Positions 47,541-59,129 of a DNA stretch of 64,000 nucleotides are shown here, one piece after another; within the stretch, counting starts at the first letter, position 1; the number at the start of each line of letters is the position of its first letter. The stretch is from assembly GCA_030762175.1 (NCBI GenBank), contig CM060838.1, forward strand, positions 21,110,001 to 21,174,000. The letters are read 5' to 3'. Below the pieces are notes generated by a model, which did no database searches, was not told the DNA's origin, and saw only the letters and a program-made list of their open reading frames with translations. This DNA is from Metallyticus violacea. Its lineage: Eukaryota; Arthropoda; Insecta; Mantodea; Metallyticidae. The position numbers were made by a program, and so were the translations under genes.

Positions 47541-47808
47541 AGGCCGATGTGGTTAAGGCGCGGACTGTGAGCGGGAGGTCTGGGGTTCGAATCACGCCAG
47601 GACACGCCCTCCCTGACTGAAGTTTTTTCCATGTTTTCCTCAGTCCTCATAAATGGTAAATGCCGGGGAGGTACCCTTAACTTAGGCCTGGAACGTTTCC
47701 TTCCTTAAAAACAGTCTTTCCCAATATATCATTTCATCTCATGTATCACCAGTGTTCACCGCCTGTGGTGCCTCAGTAGTAAAAATAAGAGTTAAATAAT
47801 ATTTATAA
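47541..47808 (+). mobile_element. SINE family B copy, second of a tandem pair
   Basis: Head AGGCCGATGTGGTTAAGGCG, B box GGGGTTCGAATCACG, full body and tail (CACCGCCTGTGGTGCCTCAG, GTAGTAAAAATAAGAGTTAA). Joined directly to the truncated upstream copy. Confidence 0.88.
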
Positions 47809-49469
47809 CATGAGAAACCACGCAAAAGTCGGTAAGGTTCGCCGGTCCCAAGAGACTTATACCCGGTAGCTCTGAACCACCCCGCTTGATATCCCAAAGA
47901 CATATCTGAGTTTAATAAGAAGAGTGGTCTCAAAGTGTTTGCTCCAACAGATATTTCAAATATTAGGACAAAGAACTGACAGCCTACATTATTAAAAGTA
48001 TGAATAATTTTGAATTTTTTCTTATTATCTGAATCTTCTTTTTCTGAATATAGGTATATTACGTGGTCACTGGTGAACAGAATTATCCAATGCCCTAAGT
48101 TAAAATAGCATTTCATATACAGTCGAAGCGATTATAAAAATCTGGGCTATAAATGAAAGTCTTGTATAACTCACAAACTAACACCTACGTTCTAACACTT
48201 TTTAAAATCCATTATCAATACTGATGATTGTACATTTGATCATTTCTCTTAAATGTATCGAATATCCTTTATCTAGATCATATTTCAAAGTTATGTGTGA
48301 TACTCATTTATCTTCATGTAATTTAAGTGTCTGCATAATAAATTTTGTTTCCTTTTTGTAAAATCTGTATTATTATAAAGAAGCAATACAAGCAAGGCCC
48401 GTCTCTTCTGAAAACACTTTTGTTTCGTGTGCTGACAGCCTGCATCTGATACAGATGACGTAAGTGTATTTTCCAACCACTTGATGCCTGCATCTATTCA
48501 GATAATAGGACACATTGCTAGTGGAGTATACACGGTTTATTAAATGTCAACTAACCATCGATCTATTCTCTCTTGAGTGCATGCAAATTTCGAATTAGGC
48601 ATTACCTTCCCCTTTTCTTTCTCTTGGTCTGTTCACCTGGCCACGTCAGAATGGGTCGCCGGCTAATGATTGCTTTCTACCTATTGAAAGCTCTAACATG
48701 CTGTGACGTAACCATTCCTACAGGTTCGTAAGCTCTGGATTTCCTTCAAAACAGAGAGGGGCCTCCGGGACAGCGTGTGTTACGCTTATTTCGGCCTTCT
48801 CTTAAAACTGCCTCGAAGGGTGAGTCCTAAGACCCCAGGTACATACTATTAACTTGTATTGTAATGTAAAATGTATGGCTATATTGGCATAACGTTTCCT
48901 TTTGTAGTGCTCTTAATGAGTAAGTAATTTAATTTGGGCAGCATTCAAACTATTTCATCTCTTGTTTAAAAGTTGTTATTAAATGCTTGTGCCCCTGAAA
49001 TGTTGCTCAAATCTTGTATTCAATGTATTGTATTTTTGGAGCAATATTTGAGAGCTTTGCCTTTTGCTATATATATAGCATGACTGGACCGACTCTTCTA
49101 GGAGACACAGTGGAACTGATAGCTTTTGTTTTCATTTGTTGCAGCGAAGCAGTACTGTGCGTACAAAGTATGTACGGGGTTTCAGTGTGATATCAATGTT
49201 TCTGTCGTATGTGTTACAGCACTATGAACTTAAATTAATTTCCATTATTTTATAAAAATCTCTGGTTATATTTCGTGGTGAAAACTCGTGACTTGGATGT
49301 ACGATTTCCACTGTGAGTAACTGTATTTATACTTAGCAATTTGTTCAATTTTTGAATTTACTGAATGCTTTGATAAAGATAGGTAGGTTTGCAAAAGCAT
49401 TTCCTTCTTCTGGGCACATAATTATTATCATGCATTATTTAACAAATTCCCCATGCAAATTGATAGTTT
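47809..49469. other. Non-coding stretch
   Basis: No gene or RNA recognised; the patch 48580-48850 is more GC-rich but unassigned. Confidence 0.45.
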
Positions 49470-49980
49470 AAGGAGCGTATGAAAGCCTATACATGTAATG
49501 TTAAATTTACCAACTTCAGTTCCCATTTTCTCAAAGACTATTACAGATAATGAAATTAAACTTTTACAGCATATAAATGCACACAATTGAAATTTTGCTT
49601 ATCTATTTTCACTACTATACGACGATTTTGAAGCAAATTATAAATTATTTTCAATGATTTGCTTTTTTCTATTTGTTTCCCAATTTTTTATTTTATTTAT
49701 TTATTTTACGTTGGCACATTGTTTCTAGCTCTACCATATTAGATCAACATCATTACAATAATATCATGAATAAGTGATAAAAGTTTCAAAGCGATAGATT
49801 ATACAGACCCTAAAAATAATTATCGAAAAATGTATTTTGTCTGTAAAAAAATACACTGTAAAACAACAAAGGATGATGTCATGGAAACAAACGGTAGCAG
49901 TTTATGAAACATAACTTTTTCTATCATTCAAGAAAAATCTCAGCTAGAGCAAATATTTCCTGTCGTGTAGAATTTTAACT
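49470..49980 (-). repeat. Dispersed AT-rich repeat (related to 36880-37390)
   Basis: Reverse-strand counterpart of the repeat at 36880-37390, with the same blocks in the same order. A looser relative may lie at 61890-62250 (a TTTTCTCAAAAACTAT block followed by similar AT-rich sequence). Confidence 0.65.
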
Positions 49981-50285
49981 GAACAAGAGCTGGCGAAATA
50001 ATAATAAAAATGACTTCTACAGTGACATAATTAAAAAATTATTAAAAATGCTTATAACCAAGGAACATCATTGAAAATAATATCAAAATAAACACAAAAT
50101 TTCAAATATCAAAAGAGTACAACAACAAATATGATTTTTGACCCCCTCTTCACTTTAATACTTCCCTTAATAAAAATATAAACCATTTGTATATATAATT
50201 ATTTTGCTTCTTTCTTGTAAAATGTTGTGATCTACCAATTATTTTCCTCCTTCTGTTCCTTTAATTTATTTATTTATTACAGAGC

Positions 50286-50330
<45 letters not shown>

Positions 50331-50879
50331 CTGCTTGTCTACAATAGCACTGTGCTGTTTGTTGCACTTTACATGATGTCGCCTAAGTTTACGGAAGCCC
50401 TTTTATGTTTTGGAAGTTAATAGACATTTTACATTCGTCGTATATTGAATTATAAAACATGATTTTTTTCGTTTATTCTTGAATTTTCGCTTACAGGAAG
50501 AACGACATTAACTGGTAGGCAGTAGATGTTACGTCATTGAACACAGACTGAGCGCTGTACTGCTTGGGGGCAGGAGAGATGGCTTGTCAGGGGAATGTGC
50601 TGATAACGTAATGGTGTCAGAGGGGCGCATTGTTTATGGGTTTCGCACGTATCATAAACTTTTATTTAAGAGCGCTTGTGCTTGTAGTATAATGCGTTTA
50701 GAATGTATTGACCACTTTAAGGCTTAGGTTATTAGGCTTAACATGTCTTAAGTTAATAACAAATCAATTACTCATAATTGAGTACTCACCATCTGAACGT
50801 TCTATCTGCTATGCTTATTCGCTGTTACAGGAAAGACAAGAGAAGAGAAGTGTTTATTTTCCTAGCTGGCTGGAATCAC
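49981..50879. other. Non-coding stretch with (AAT)n
   Basis: (AAT)n at about 50287-50328. No gene recognised. Confidence 0.5.
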
Positions 50880-51700
50880 TCGAACACGCGTTTCACTTGT
50901 TTCTCCTCCCATAGAAACAACGAAACTGTCTATAGCGTCCTTCAGTAATCCATTCTTTCCCAAAAATTGTTTCTCTACTCTTTTCATGTGGTTGTAGTAA
51001 CCTAACCATTCTTCAAGAGTGAAGGATTTTTCTCTCTTAGCAAGAGTTGTTACACAAGCTCAATGGGGTTCATTTCACACATGTATAAGGGCCATGTGAT
51101 TTTAATATTTCGTTAATACGAATCACTTTCCCTGCTCGTTTATGGTTCTCTATCCATCTGTTGAACAAGGAATGTTGTTATTTTGCAGCCAAGATATCAT
51201 TTCTTGTTTTACAGTTATTTCAAAGAGGGTTTGTTTTCCTGGACGTTGTGGTAGAAAGCGTTATCCATAACAATGCCACTCTTCTCTAAGAGGTTGGGAA
51301 GAAGCTGATTGTTAATCCAAAGCTCACAGTTTCTGAAATTCATTTGACCATGATAATCTCCCGAATGTTTGCATACTTAAAAAATTAACAATGAATTCTT
51401 CACAAATCCCATTTCGGACGCTGTATAGACGTCTATTAGAAGGTTAACAGAATTCGGCTTAGCTAATACGGCCGGTTGATTTTCACTTTGCCAGTATTTC
51501 CTCTTTGTTAAATTATTGCCCACTCGAATCTCATCAATATATACGATAGAACGAAATTTTGGAACTTTCCCCCATTCTAGCCCATTTCTTTTAAGAACTG
51601 TTCTCAGAGTGTGACTCCCCGAAAAAATGCAGTTATTTCTCGAATTGCATTTAACAATTTTGGACATGCAGGGGTTTCCTTTCTCACTAAATAAAATCGT
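50880..51700 (-). pseudogene. DDE-superfamily transposase relic
   Basis: Minus-strand pieces in order: FRSIVYIDEIRVGNNLTKRK (about 51500-51560, first catalytic Asp), TASEMGFVKNSLLIF, YHGQMNFRNCELWINNQLLP, IVMDNAFYHNVQ (about 51240-51275, second Asp), TCEMNPIEL (about 51060-51090, catalytic Glu region) and a C-terminal EKQFLGKNGLLKDAIDSF with VVSMGGE. This order matches DDE_3-type endonucleases common in arthropods. Stops and shifts interrupt the frame. Confidence 0.7.
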
Positions 51701-52145
51701 TTATGCAGCAGCGTATTCCATTCTTGTGAAAAATGATCCAAAAGCACTTTCGTATGCTCCGGTCTCTTTCTGTTTTCATGGAGTAGGCAGAGAAGATTCG
51801 TCGTTTTCTCTTTTTGTACTGGTAATTGTTCTCACTGGAACACAAGTTTTAAATTATGTCCTAGCTTACCTTGCTTGGATTCCTCATTATAGCAGCTATC
51901 ACTTTTCTCACCAGTTCTCGTGTATGTATAATTTTCCCTTTCTTTTCGTTGCAGTTGTTGTAGTACATTCATTATTTGCATCTATATGTTATTGATAGAT
52001 CAACATGTGTAAAAATATACACTTAAAAGTCCAACTGCTCAATGCACAAAGACGCTCAGAAAAAGAACGAACTCCCGAAGTATTTGAATAGGTGATACAC
52101 ATGCTTGTTTTGCTTGGGAGATAAAATCTACCTCTCTCCCCTATC
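51701..52145. other. Non-coding stretch
   Basis: The 122-codon ORF (51627-51995) overlaps the relic on the opposite strand; its remainder is hydrophobic and unrecognised. Confidence 0.4.
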
Positions 52146-52437
52146 GGCTCTGATGGTCTAATGGTAACCATCCTTGCCTCGTAGACCCAAGGTCGCGGGT
52201 TGAATCCCGGCCAGGGTCGATGGATTTTTTCGAGGGTAATAATTCTAAATACTGCTTCCTTCGGAAGGGAAGTAAAACCGTGGGTCCCGTGTCGTACATT
52301 TCTGGCACGATAAAGAACCTCAAGCCTGAAAGAAGAGACCTATGAGCAAAATTTGCCGGCCATTTCACGCCCTGAATAGAATGGGACGCTGATGACCTGA
52401 GATGCTAAAGAGCGTCCGTAAATAAATCAAATCAACA
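52146..52437 (+). mobile_element. SINE family A copy, full length
   Basis: Head GCTCTGATGGTCTAATGGTA, B box GCGGGTTGAATCCCGGCC, body and tail AGAGCGTCCGTAAATAAATC followed by AAATCAACAACA. No clear target duplication. Confidence 0.92.
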
Positions 52438-52973
52438 ACAGTTTCCGTCCCCGCGTAAGTCGCTAGCCGTTTCTTCCGCTCCAAGCAAAACATAAGAGTG
52501 TGTGTCTGTTTACGGGGAACGACTCGCTAAGGGGGTGTAACGTAGTTGACGTCATCAGTCTGAAGGTCGGAATCTACTTCTGCCCATCAATGACAGAAGC
52601 ATTGGAGTTCCCTAGGGTGGCAGACAGCAATAAAGTGACGCATTTTCAAGCCTTGGCACGACCAACATGATGGGTATTTGGTCAGGAAAACCGGGTACAA
52701 CTTGCCTACGATAAGATGGAATATGAAGAAAAAAGCGTTTTCATACGCTTAAAGATAGAAAATATCTAAAAAAGCTAAACTTTCTCATAATGCAATGAAC
52801 TGAGAGTTCGTAACAAAGCTTTGTTTTTAAAATTTATGTAAAAATGTAGTTCTAAATTATGTTTTGGTGAATTGAAACCATCAAATGTTTATGATAAAAT
52901 ACATAACTAAATCAAGGAAGAACACCTTTTTGTCCTTTTAATCACTTCACACACTTTAAGATCCACATTTTTA
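52438..52973. other. Non-coding stretch
   Basis: 52440-52660 is moderately GC-rich with a TGACGTCA-type site (GTTGACGTCATC, about 52547-52558). No exon or gene recognised. Confidence 0.35.
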
Positions 52974-53275
52974 CGGTCCTGATGGTGTAGTGGTAGTCAT
53001 ACTTGCCTTCTAAACCCAAGATCGCGGGTTCAAACCCGTCCAGGACCGATGAATTTTTTTCGGGCGTAAAAATCCTAAGTATGGCATCCTTCGGAAGGGA
53101 AGTAAAGCCATGGGTCCCGTATTTACGTACCATTTACGGTACGTAAAAGAACCTCAAGCCTGAAAGAGAGGCCTCTGAGCAAAATTTGTCGGTCGTTTCA
53201 CGCCCTGAGTTGAATAAGACGCTGATGATCTGAGATGTTAAGGAACGTTCGTAAATAGACCAAACAAAACAAAAA
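52974..53275 (+). mobile_element. SINE family A copy, full length
   Basis: Head GGTCCTGATGGTGTAGTGGT, B box GCGGGTTCAAACCCGTCC, complete body, tail with GTAAATAGACCAAACAAAAC. A short local duplication (ATTTACGTACCATTTACGG) lies at 53122-53139. Confidence 0.93.
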
Positions 53276-54439
53276 TAATGTATGTTTTCTGATTAACTTG
53301 AAATCGCAATATAATTTGTTCAACTTAAGTTTCTGAGCATTAATAATAAAACTGTATTACTTACGTATCATTTGCGTTACAGTGATTAATCGATCTTTCG
53401 GGCAAGCAAACATCTGCTTTATCCGCAACAGAATAACTTTGGAACTTCCACATAAAATTAACTCTTCCAAACAACATAAAAAACACATGTGGCCTGAAAG
53501 GGACACTTTAAGAACTAAGCATTTCTTGGGTCGTGTTAATCTGGATCATGATACATTAATTTGCGGATATCTTGTTCACTTTTATCTAATAACTGCGTAT
53601 TCGTGTCGAGCAGGAATGACAGAGCAAAAATTCACGCTGTGAAGATGTCCTGGGAAAAACTACTGGACGCTCCAGGAAGCGACAGAAAAACAGATGTAGC
53701 ACTGAGTGGGGAAGGGAGGGGAAGTCGGAGAGTAGCGGAGAAAGAGAGGAGAGAAAACTCCACGCATCATCGTACTTCATTACAGAGGTCGGGGACAGCC
53801 GATCCATTACGGAAAAACAACATTTCTCTATGGTAACACACTTTAATTTCATTATAGACCCGTGTTCGAGTCTCGCTCTCTGCCTGAAAGAGCCTGTCTT
53901 TGTTTGCTGTTGCAAGTGCAGCCAGTAATGGATAGAGTAACACAAATTCATACGCACCTGTCTCTGTCAAAACAGACAAATGTATTATTAGTAAATACAG
54001 TTTCAGTGTTTATATCTTGTTCCTCTTTTGTTAGAAATCAGCATAAAACCTTTCAACGAACTAAAACTGTAAGAATTACAGCATAAATTGCGATACCCAC
54101 TGTCTTCATAAAGAAAATATTAAAAGTATTTTACCTTTTCTTCTTCACTTCCAAGTTTAGGCAATTGTTCTGACCTCTCTGTATTCTTGGGTTTCATTAT
54201 TCAATTGGATGTCGTTATTTTTCGATTGCTTGTAACAAAAATTATTTAAATTCCCATAGTGCCACGCCCCCTTTTACAATAGTTGAAGATCGTGGAAATC
54301 ATGTATTATTTGCAAATGAAAAATTTGAAGATTATCACAAGCATTATTGATAAATAGACTTTCAAAAATTAAAACAAAGGAAATTCAAAGCTATTTAGAA
54401 ATGCCTATAAGGAATAATGCTTAAGATGTCCAGGAAATT
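53276..54439. other. Non-coding stretch with overlapping ORFs
   Basis: 53560-53980 is GC-balanced and has overlapping ORFs on both strands (up to 123 codons, minus 53586-53957). None has a recognisable domain. I treat it as unassigned. Confidence 0.35.
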
Positions 54440-55030
54440 AAAAAAAGCAGTCTGAGCAAAGTACTTTCACTCTTATCAATGAAAAGCCCCTGCAGGAAGC
54501 TGGTTTAGATACAAGTTGCCCCTCCCCCGAAGGGTATACGAAATGCCTTAGTAATATTTTCTTCATAACGATTACCTATCTTACAACTGTGTGTTCTACA
54601 TGTTCCATAGTGACCATAGCATCTCTTTCAGTATCTCTTACAAAAACGCATCAAGAATTCGTGAAGGACATGAAACATCTGAGTGTCTAGAAATCAGCTG
54701 ATTGGGAAACAACTGTAGGAGCAGACGCCCATTCCCATGACCAGTATGAGAGATCGCCACATCTTGTTGAAACACTTGTGCAAGAATGTTAAATAAACAA
54801 AACATGTCTAAATCTCCTGAAAGCGTCCAATAACTTGCTCTGACATGATGTTAATTCTGTTTCCAAGTGCAACCTTTATTAGTATGGATCAATGATGGGT
54901 CTCTGTGCATATTCAGCCGGTTTTTCCCAACCGAGAAAACCAGCAGTTTGTTTATTGACATGACCATTTAATAACACATCACATTCATCTGACCGCCATC
55001 AGTTTTTGAAATACTTAGAATCTTGATACA
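54440..55030 (-). pseudogene. Tc1/mariner-type transposase relic
   Basis: Minus strand: DVLLNGHVNKQTAGFLGWEK followed by PAEYAQRPIIDP (about 54885-54985) matches the DExxFxLNGxVNKQNxRxW-ENP segment, with the catalytic Asp region at its left. VFQQDVAISHTGHGNGRL (about 54715-54770) corresponds to the QDGAPPH block, with Gly changed to Val. A decayed C-terminal piece follows. No terminal repeats recognised. Confidence 0.6.
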
Positions 55031-55204
55031 CGTTGAACATGACATGTACACAATGTTATGAAGTCTGGCTCCTTCAGCTTATGGAATACCATAATTAACA
55101 TTTACTTTCGTTAGTATTATTTTTACATACGTTCTTCGATTACCTTTTTTTTTTGTTGGGGGGGGGGGGCACTGTATACAAGAAGATGCTCACTGCTGGT
55201 ACAC

Positions 55205-55600
55205 CCTACAACTATAAACACGAATTTCCAGCAGCATGATAAATATCATAAAGTCCACTTTCAGACCACTGTCAGATCCAAAACTCTTGTCATGGCAAAA
55301 CACAGTTTCAACGGTTTAATATGAAACAGATGATTCTAAACCACGTTTGTTTCACTAAAAATGGCGGGAAATTGCTTCTTTTAATGCTGCAGTAATATTT
55401 AATGGTAGGGATGCAGATAAACTGGCCGTAATGAGTTGGGCTTCATTCCAGGAGTGCATAAGAGGCAGTCACGAAGCGTATTGACGAAAAAAGGATAATC
55501 GCTGCTGATAAAGCTGTAGAAAACAAGTCCCAACATGCCCAAAGAATGAGAAGAGCTAGGAGAACTTTAAATTATGACCAGGAAGGCTACTAGCAATCAT
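55205..55600 (+). pseudogene. Mutator-like transposase-domain protein relic (C-terminal part)
   Basis: Plus strand: YNYKHEFPAA, LSDHCQ, HGKTQ (about 55293-55308), then REIASFNAAVIFNGRDADKL (about 55366-55425) with a FQECIRGSHEAY block, and IIAADKAVENKSQHAQRMRR. The order KHE... LSDP... HGKTQNxNESFN ... VAVxxFN... is the end of an arthropod multicopy protein carrying a Mutator-like transposase domain. Several stops and shifts. It faces the relic at 54440-55030. Motif recognition is from memory. Confidence 0.5.
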
Positions 55601-57739
55601 ATGAGGGGGGGGGGTTATAAGAATAACTTATCATCTTAAACTTTACGGTTAATTTTTCTGAAAATTTCTACGTTTATCTCAGTAACTATCTGAATGAGAT
55701 ATTGCACCCTTTATAACCATATAAAGAAATAACCTTATTATAATCACATTTAAGCTTTGTTTCAATGTAAAAAAAAAAAAATGGATAGATGGCATATATT
55801 TTCCAAAATACAACAATGTGCAGTGTTGAAAAAAGATATAAGGGTTGGTAAATTATTTTGAGAAATTATATTGCTTATTTCACTCGCGTAACGTCATCTT
55901 AAAATCGACCAATGAAACGAAACAAAATTTTGAATTCTGACCAATCACAGCCGGATTATGGAGTGAAATTATAGAAAAAAAATATAAAACCCGTTTTATC
56001 ACGCGATGTGCATTTGTCTTGTGGTTAGTGTGGTCAACTCTATACCTTCACTATATAATTCCTGAACACGCATCACTGACCACTTTAGCTAGAGGCGATG
56101 GGGAGCTACTGATAGCAACAAAAGCATGGACAATCGACAATCATAACGCAAAATTGACGGTTCTTCAAACCGTTATGGAGATGCGCCAAATGTATAAATT
56201 GGCCTTATCATTAGGAACTCCAAATCACAGAACACAAAGAAAAATAGAGACATTTTGAGTTATTTCTCTCTCTCTCAGTTGGTATTAGAAACTTGAACGG
56301 TAGTTATTGTAATAGTCGACTTTTGTCCATTTCAGTCTCACCGTATCTGAATAGAATAGATACAAGTATAACATTTTATACAAATGTTAATATTCTGTGC
56401 TCGAATTTCAAATATATATCATTTTTATTATTCTATTCATGAAATAGTCCTAAACTCGTGTTTTGCTCATCTCTATTGGCATTACTGATAATCACCATTC
56501 TTCTGTCGCAAAATTGTTGAAAAGATTAAGTACAAATGTACAATTATTACAATTTTGTAAGCAAAGTTTAGAGAAATTATATTTATATTCTTATTTTATT
56601 CGTGAAATAGTCCTAATAAATATCACTCGAGAGTCTGAGCTCGTGATATTACTTATGACTAAACCATTGTGATAAAAACGTGGAATTGTTTTGCTATGTG
56701 TGTATAAACAAGTATAACTTTTCATCTTTTAAAAAGGCACATGAATATATACAAGCTTTAAAATAATACTTCAACCAATTTGGACCAAAATACACATTTA
56801 ATTAATCTTAAAAATTGTGGTGAATGTCCCCCGCTACATTCATAAAGCTACAACAATACAAACAAAGGAGTTATGCAATTTTTAGTACTGGATTTTGATG
56901 GACATCTTCCCTTAGGACAGAACATTGTAATTTCACCTTGATCTCTTTTTTCTGAATACATTTCAATTGCCACCTTAACTCTTTCATCTACTTTTTCTAA
57001 TCCTCCGTTTTTTGTTACTGTCTTTGTAATGTGTTTCTTTACAATTATGACTTTATTTAATCAGCTCGTATATTTTCTTTCCTTCCAGCTGATGCTTCTT
57101 GTTTCTTTTTACTGCATTTCAGTCACTCTCAGTTTCGTATTCATTCATCCTTCTTCACCTCTCACCATAGCTTTAGTTTATGTCCAACTCGTCTTCTGAG
57201 TGAAGTACGGCACATTAAAACAAACAAAGTCCCTATGCGCAGCTCCAGATGTTTTGAGCACTGGGTATGAATCTTTCACACTGTGAGGAAAAGACATGCA
57301 CTAAGGACAAACACCTCCATGCCTTCGGCAAGAAACATGACGGGATAGGGCAATGGTGCGCATGTATTTGTTTTGTTTTTTGTTTTATTTTTCCATTCTT
57401 TTCTTTTTGGTTTTGCTATTTTCTTTTTCTCTCTTTTTAACCAACTACTTAGCACACTATGGCGAATGAAGGCAGAAATAACGGGTCTTCAGCATTCGTC
57501 ACAAAATTGAGATACAGCATTTTAATTAGATTATGAACTCTTACTAACTTGAGATTTACAACTAACTTCTCAGGTAGGGATACCTAAGGGAAAATTTTCC
57601 TACTTCTGATGATAGTATGGTTCAGATTTTTATATGTCTTCTTTTTACTCTTACATTATTAATAACCAAACTGTACATTATATATATATATATATATATA
57701 TTTTACAACGAGGTTATTTTATTTATGGGCAGGTAGAAC
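55601..57739. other. Non-coding stretch, including a promoter-like patch
   Basis: Holds the promoter-like cluster at 55889-55990, the 79-codon ORF at 56019-56258, a direct repeat around TGAAATAGTCCTAA (56441-56454 and 56603-56616), a palindrome AATATCAC...GTGATATT (56619-56650), and an AT dinucleotide run at 57681-57701. No recognised gene. Confidence 0.4.
55889..55990 (+). promoter_or_regulatory. Candidate polymerase II promoter (CCAAT, CCAAT, TATA)
   Basis: AACGTCAT (CRE-like, about 55890), CCAAT at 55909-55913 and 55941-55945, and AATATAAAAC at 55980-55989, all on the plus strand with plausible promoter spacing. The first ATG (56019) follows the TATA box by about 30 bp and opens a 79-codon ORF of unknown identity. 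May be the promoter of a decayed transposon. Confidence 0.3.
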
Positions 57740-58330
57740 GCAGCTGATTACCGAGAGAAGCCAGCCGTCAAGGCCGTATAAAACATGCTGGAAGTTAATT
57801 TGTCAGCTTTAATTGTGTGATAATTGTTTTTCGTTAGTTATGACACCATAAACACACACACAGTATACATGCTTGAAGAATGTTTTTTTATATACGACAT
57901 ATGTGTGAAAACTGATTTTTGTAAAGAAGTGGTAAGGGGATTTGCAAGAAAATATCCTAACAGCCGTGTTTCAGGTAGAGAAACAATGCTCTAACTTGTA
58001 AAAAAGTTACGAGAGACAAAATATCTCAATGAAAAGAAACACTTCTGAATTTCCTATGCAGATACCGGCAATGTATTGCCGCTGAGGGGCATCATTCCTT
58101 AGCATTTCTTGTAACACAGTTTAGCACTTGTTATAAGTTTTAAATATTCTATAAATTTATGCTTTCGGTAGAAAACAAAATACTAAAACAGAAATAATAA
58201 CTTTACCGTGGAGAGTCTATAAATCTATTTCCGGTTGCGGCGGCTGTACTTCCCCAGCAAGAGCTGGGCTCAGGCGGCACTTAACTCAAATAATCTCGCT
58301 GCATTTCCATTGGTCTTGCAATTTTTGTCG
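57740..58330 (+). mobile_element. Decayed DNA transposon with HTH transposase remnant (copy 2)
   Basis: Plus strand from 57941: FARKYPNSRVSGRETML, stop, LVKKLRETK, the transposase N-terminal HTH pattern also seen at 11821. Shared flanks include TTTTTCGTTAGTTAT, GGCAATGTATTGCCGCTGAG (58069-58088) and AATAATCTCGCTG. No complete frame. Confidence 0.65.
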
Positions 58331-58849
58331 TTAATGTTTCTCATGTAAATGACACTGGCTATCCTCTCCTGTAGATGTTGCAACTCTTCTCGCTATATTC
58401 AATGTTCTTAAATTAACTGTAAGAAAGCTAAATCCGTCAGCAGAAGTTAGAATAAACTCCCTTTATAAATTGCACAGCCCACAACATAATGACGTGGTGA
58501 CCAACACGGAAGATGTCCCTTCATTCAAGGGCGGCTCAAAGTTTGATATGGGAAAAGCATTTGTACTGTAAGCTATGACTTTAGTGGTACGCTTATTTAT
58601 TACTAGTTAGATGTTGATAAATCCAGCGACACACATACTGTCATTGAGTAAAGCTTAGAAGTGATTTGAAGGCTTATATTTTTTATTTCCATTACTATTT
58701 AGCAGTACACTGAGGCTACTTTTGCAAAACTGATTTTATTTATTGAATTCTTTAGGGTTTTTTGGGAGGGGGGCATCTCACTTTGGACGAGAGTGGAAAA
58801 CAGCAAAATCATCGATGTTTTTCATCCGCATAAGTGCTGGAGGTAGAGC
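58331..58849. other. Non-coding stretch
   Basis: Nothing recognised. Confidence 0.5.
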
Positions 58850-59129
58850 TTACGGACGCGCTTTAACATCACAGGTCATCAGCGTCCCATTCAAGTCATG
58901 GCGTGAAACGGTCGACAAATTTTGCTCAGAGGCCTCTTCTTTCAGACTTGAGGTTCTTTATCGTGCCGTAAATGTACGACACGGGACCCACGGCTTTACT
59001 TGCCTTCCGAAGGAAGCCATACTTAGGATTTTTACGCCCGAAAAAATTCATGGATCCTGAACCGGGTTTGATCCTGCAATCTTGGATTTAGAAGGCAAGT
59101 ATGGTTACCACTACACCACCAGGACCGAC
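58850..59129 (-). mobile_element. SINE family A copy, full length
   Basis: Head GTCGGTCCTGGTGGTGTAGT on the minus strand; the B box has decayed (GCAGGATCAAACCCGG). Complete body and tail GCGCGTCCGTAAG. No clear target duplication. Confidence 0.92.
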
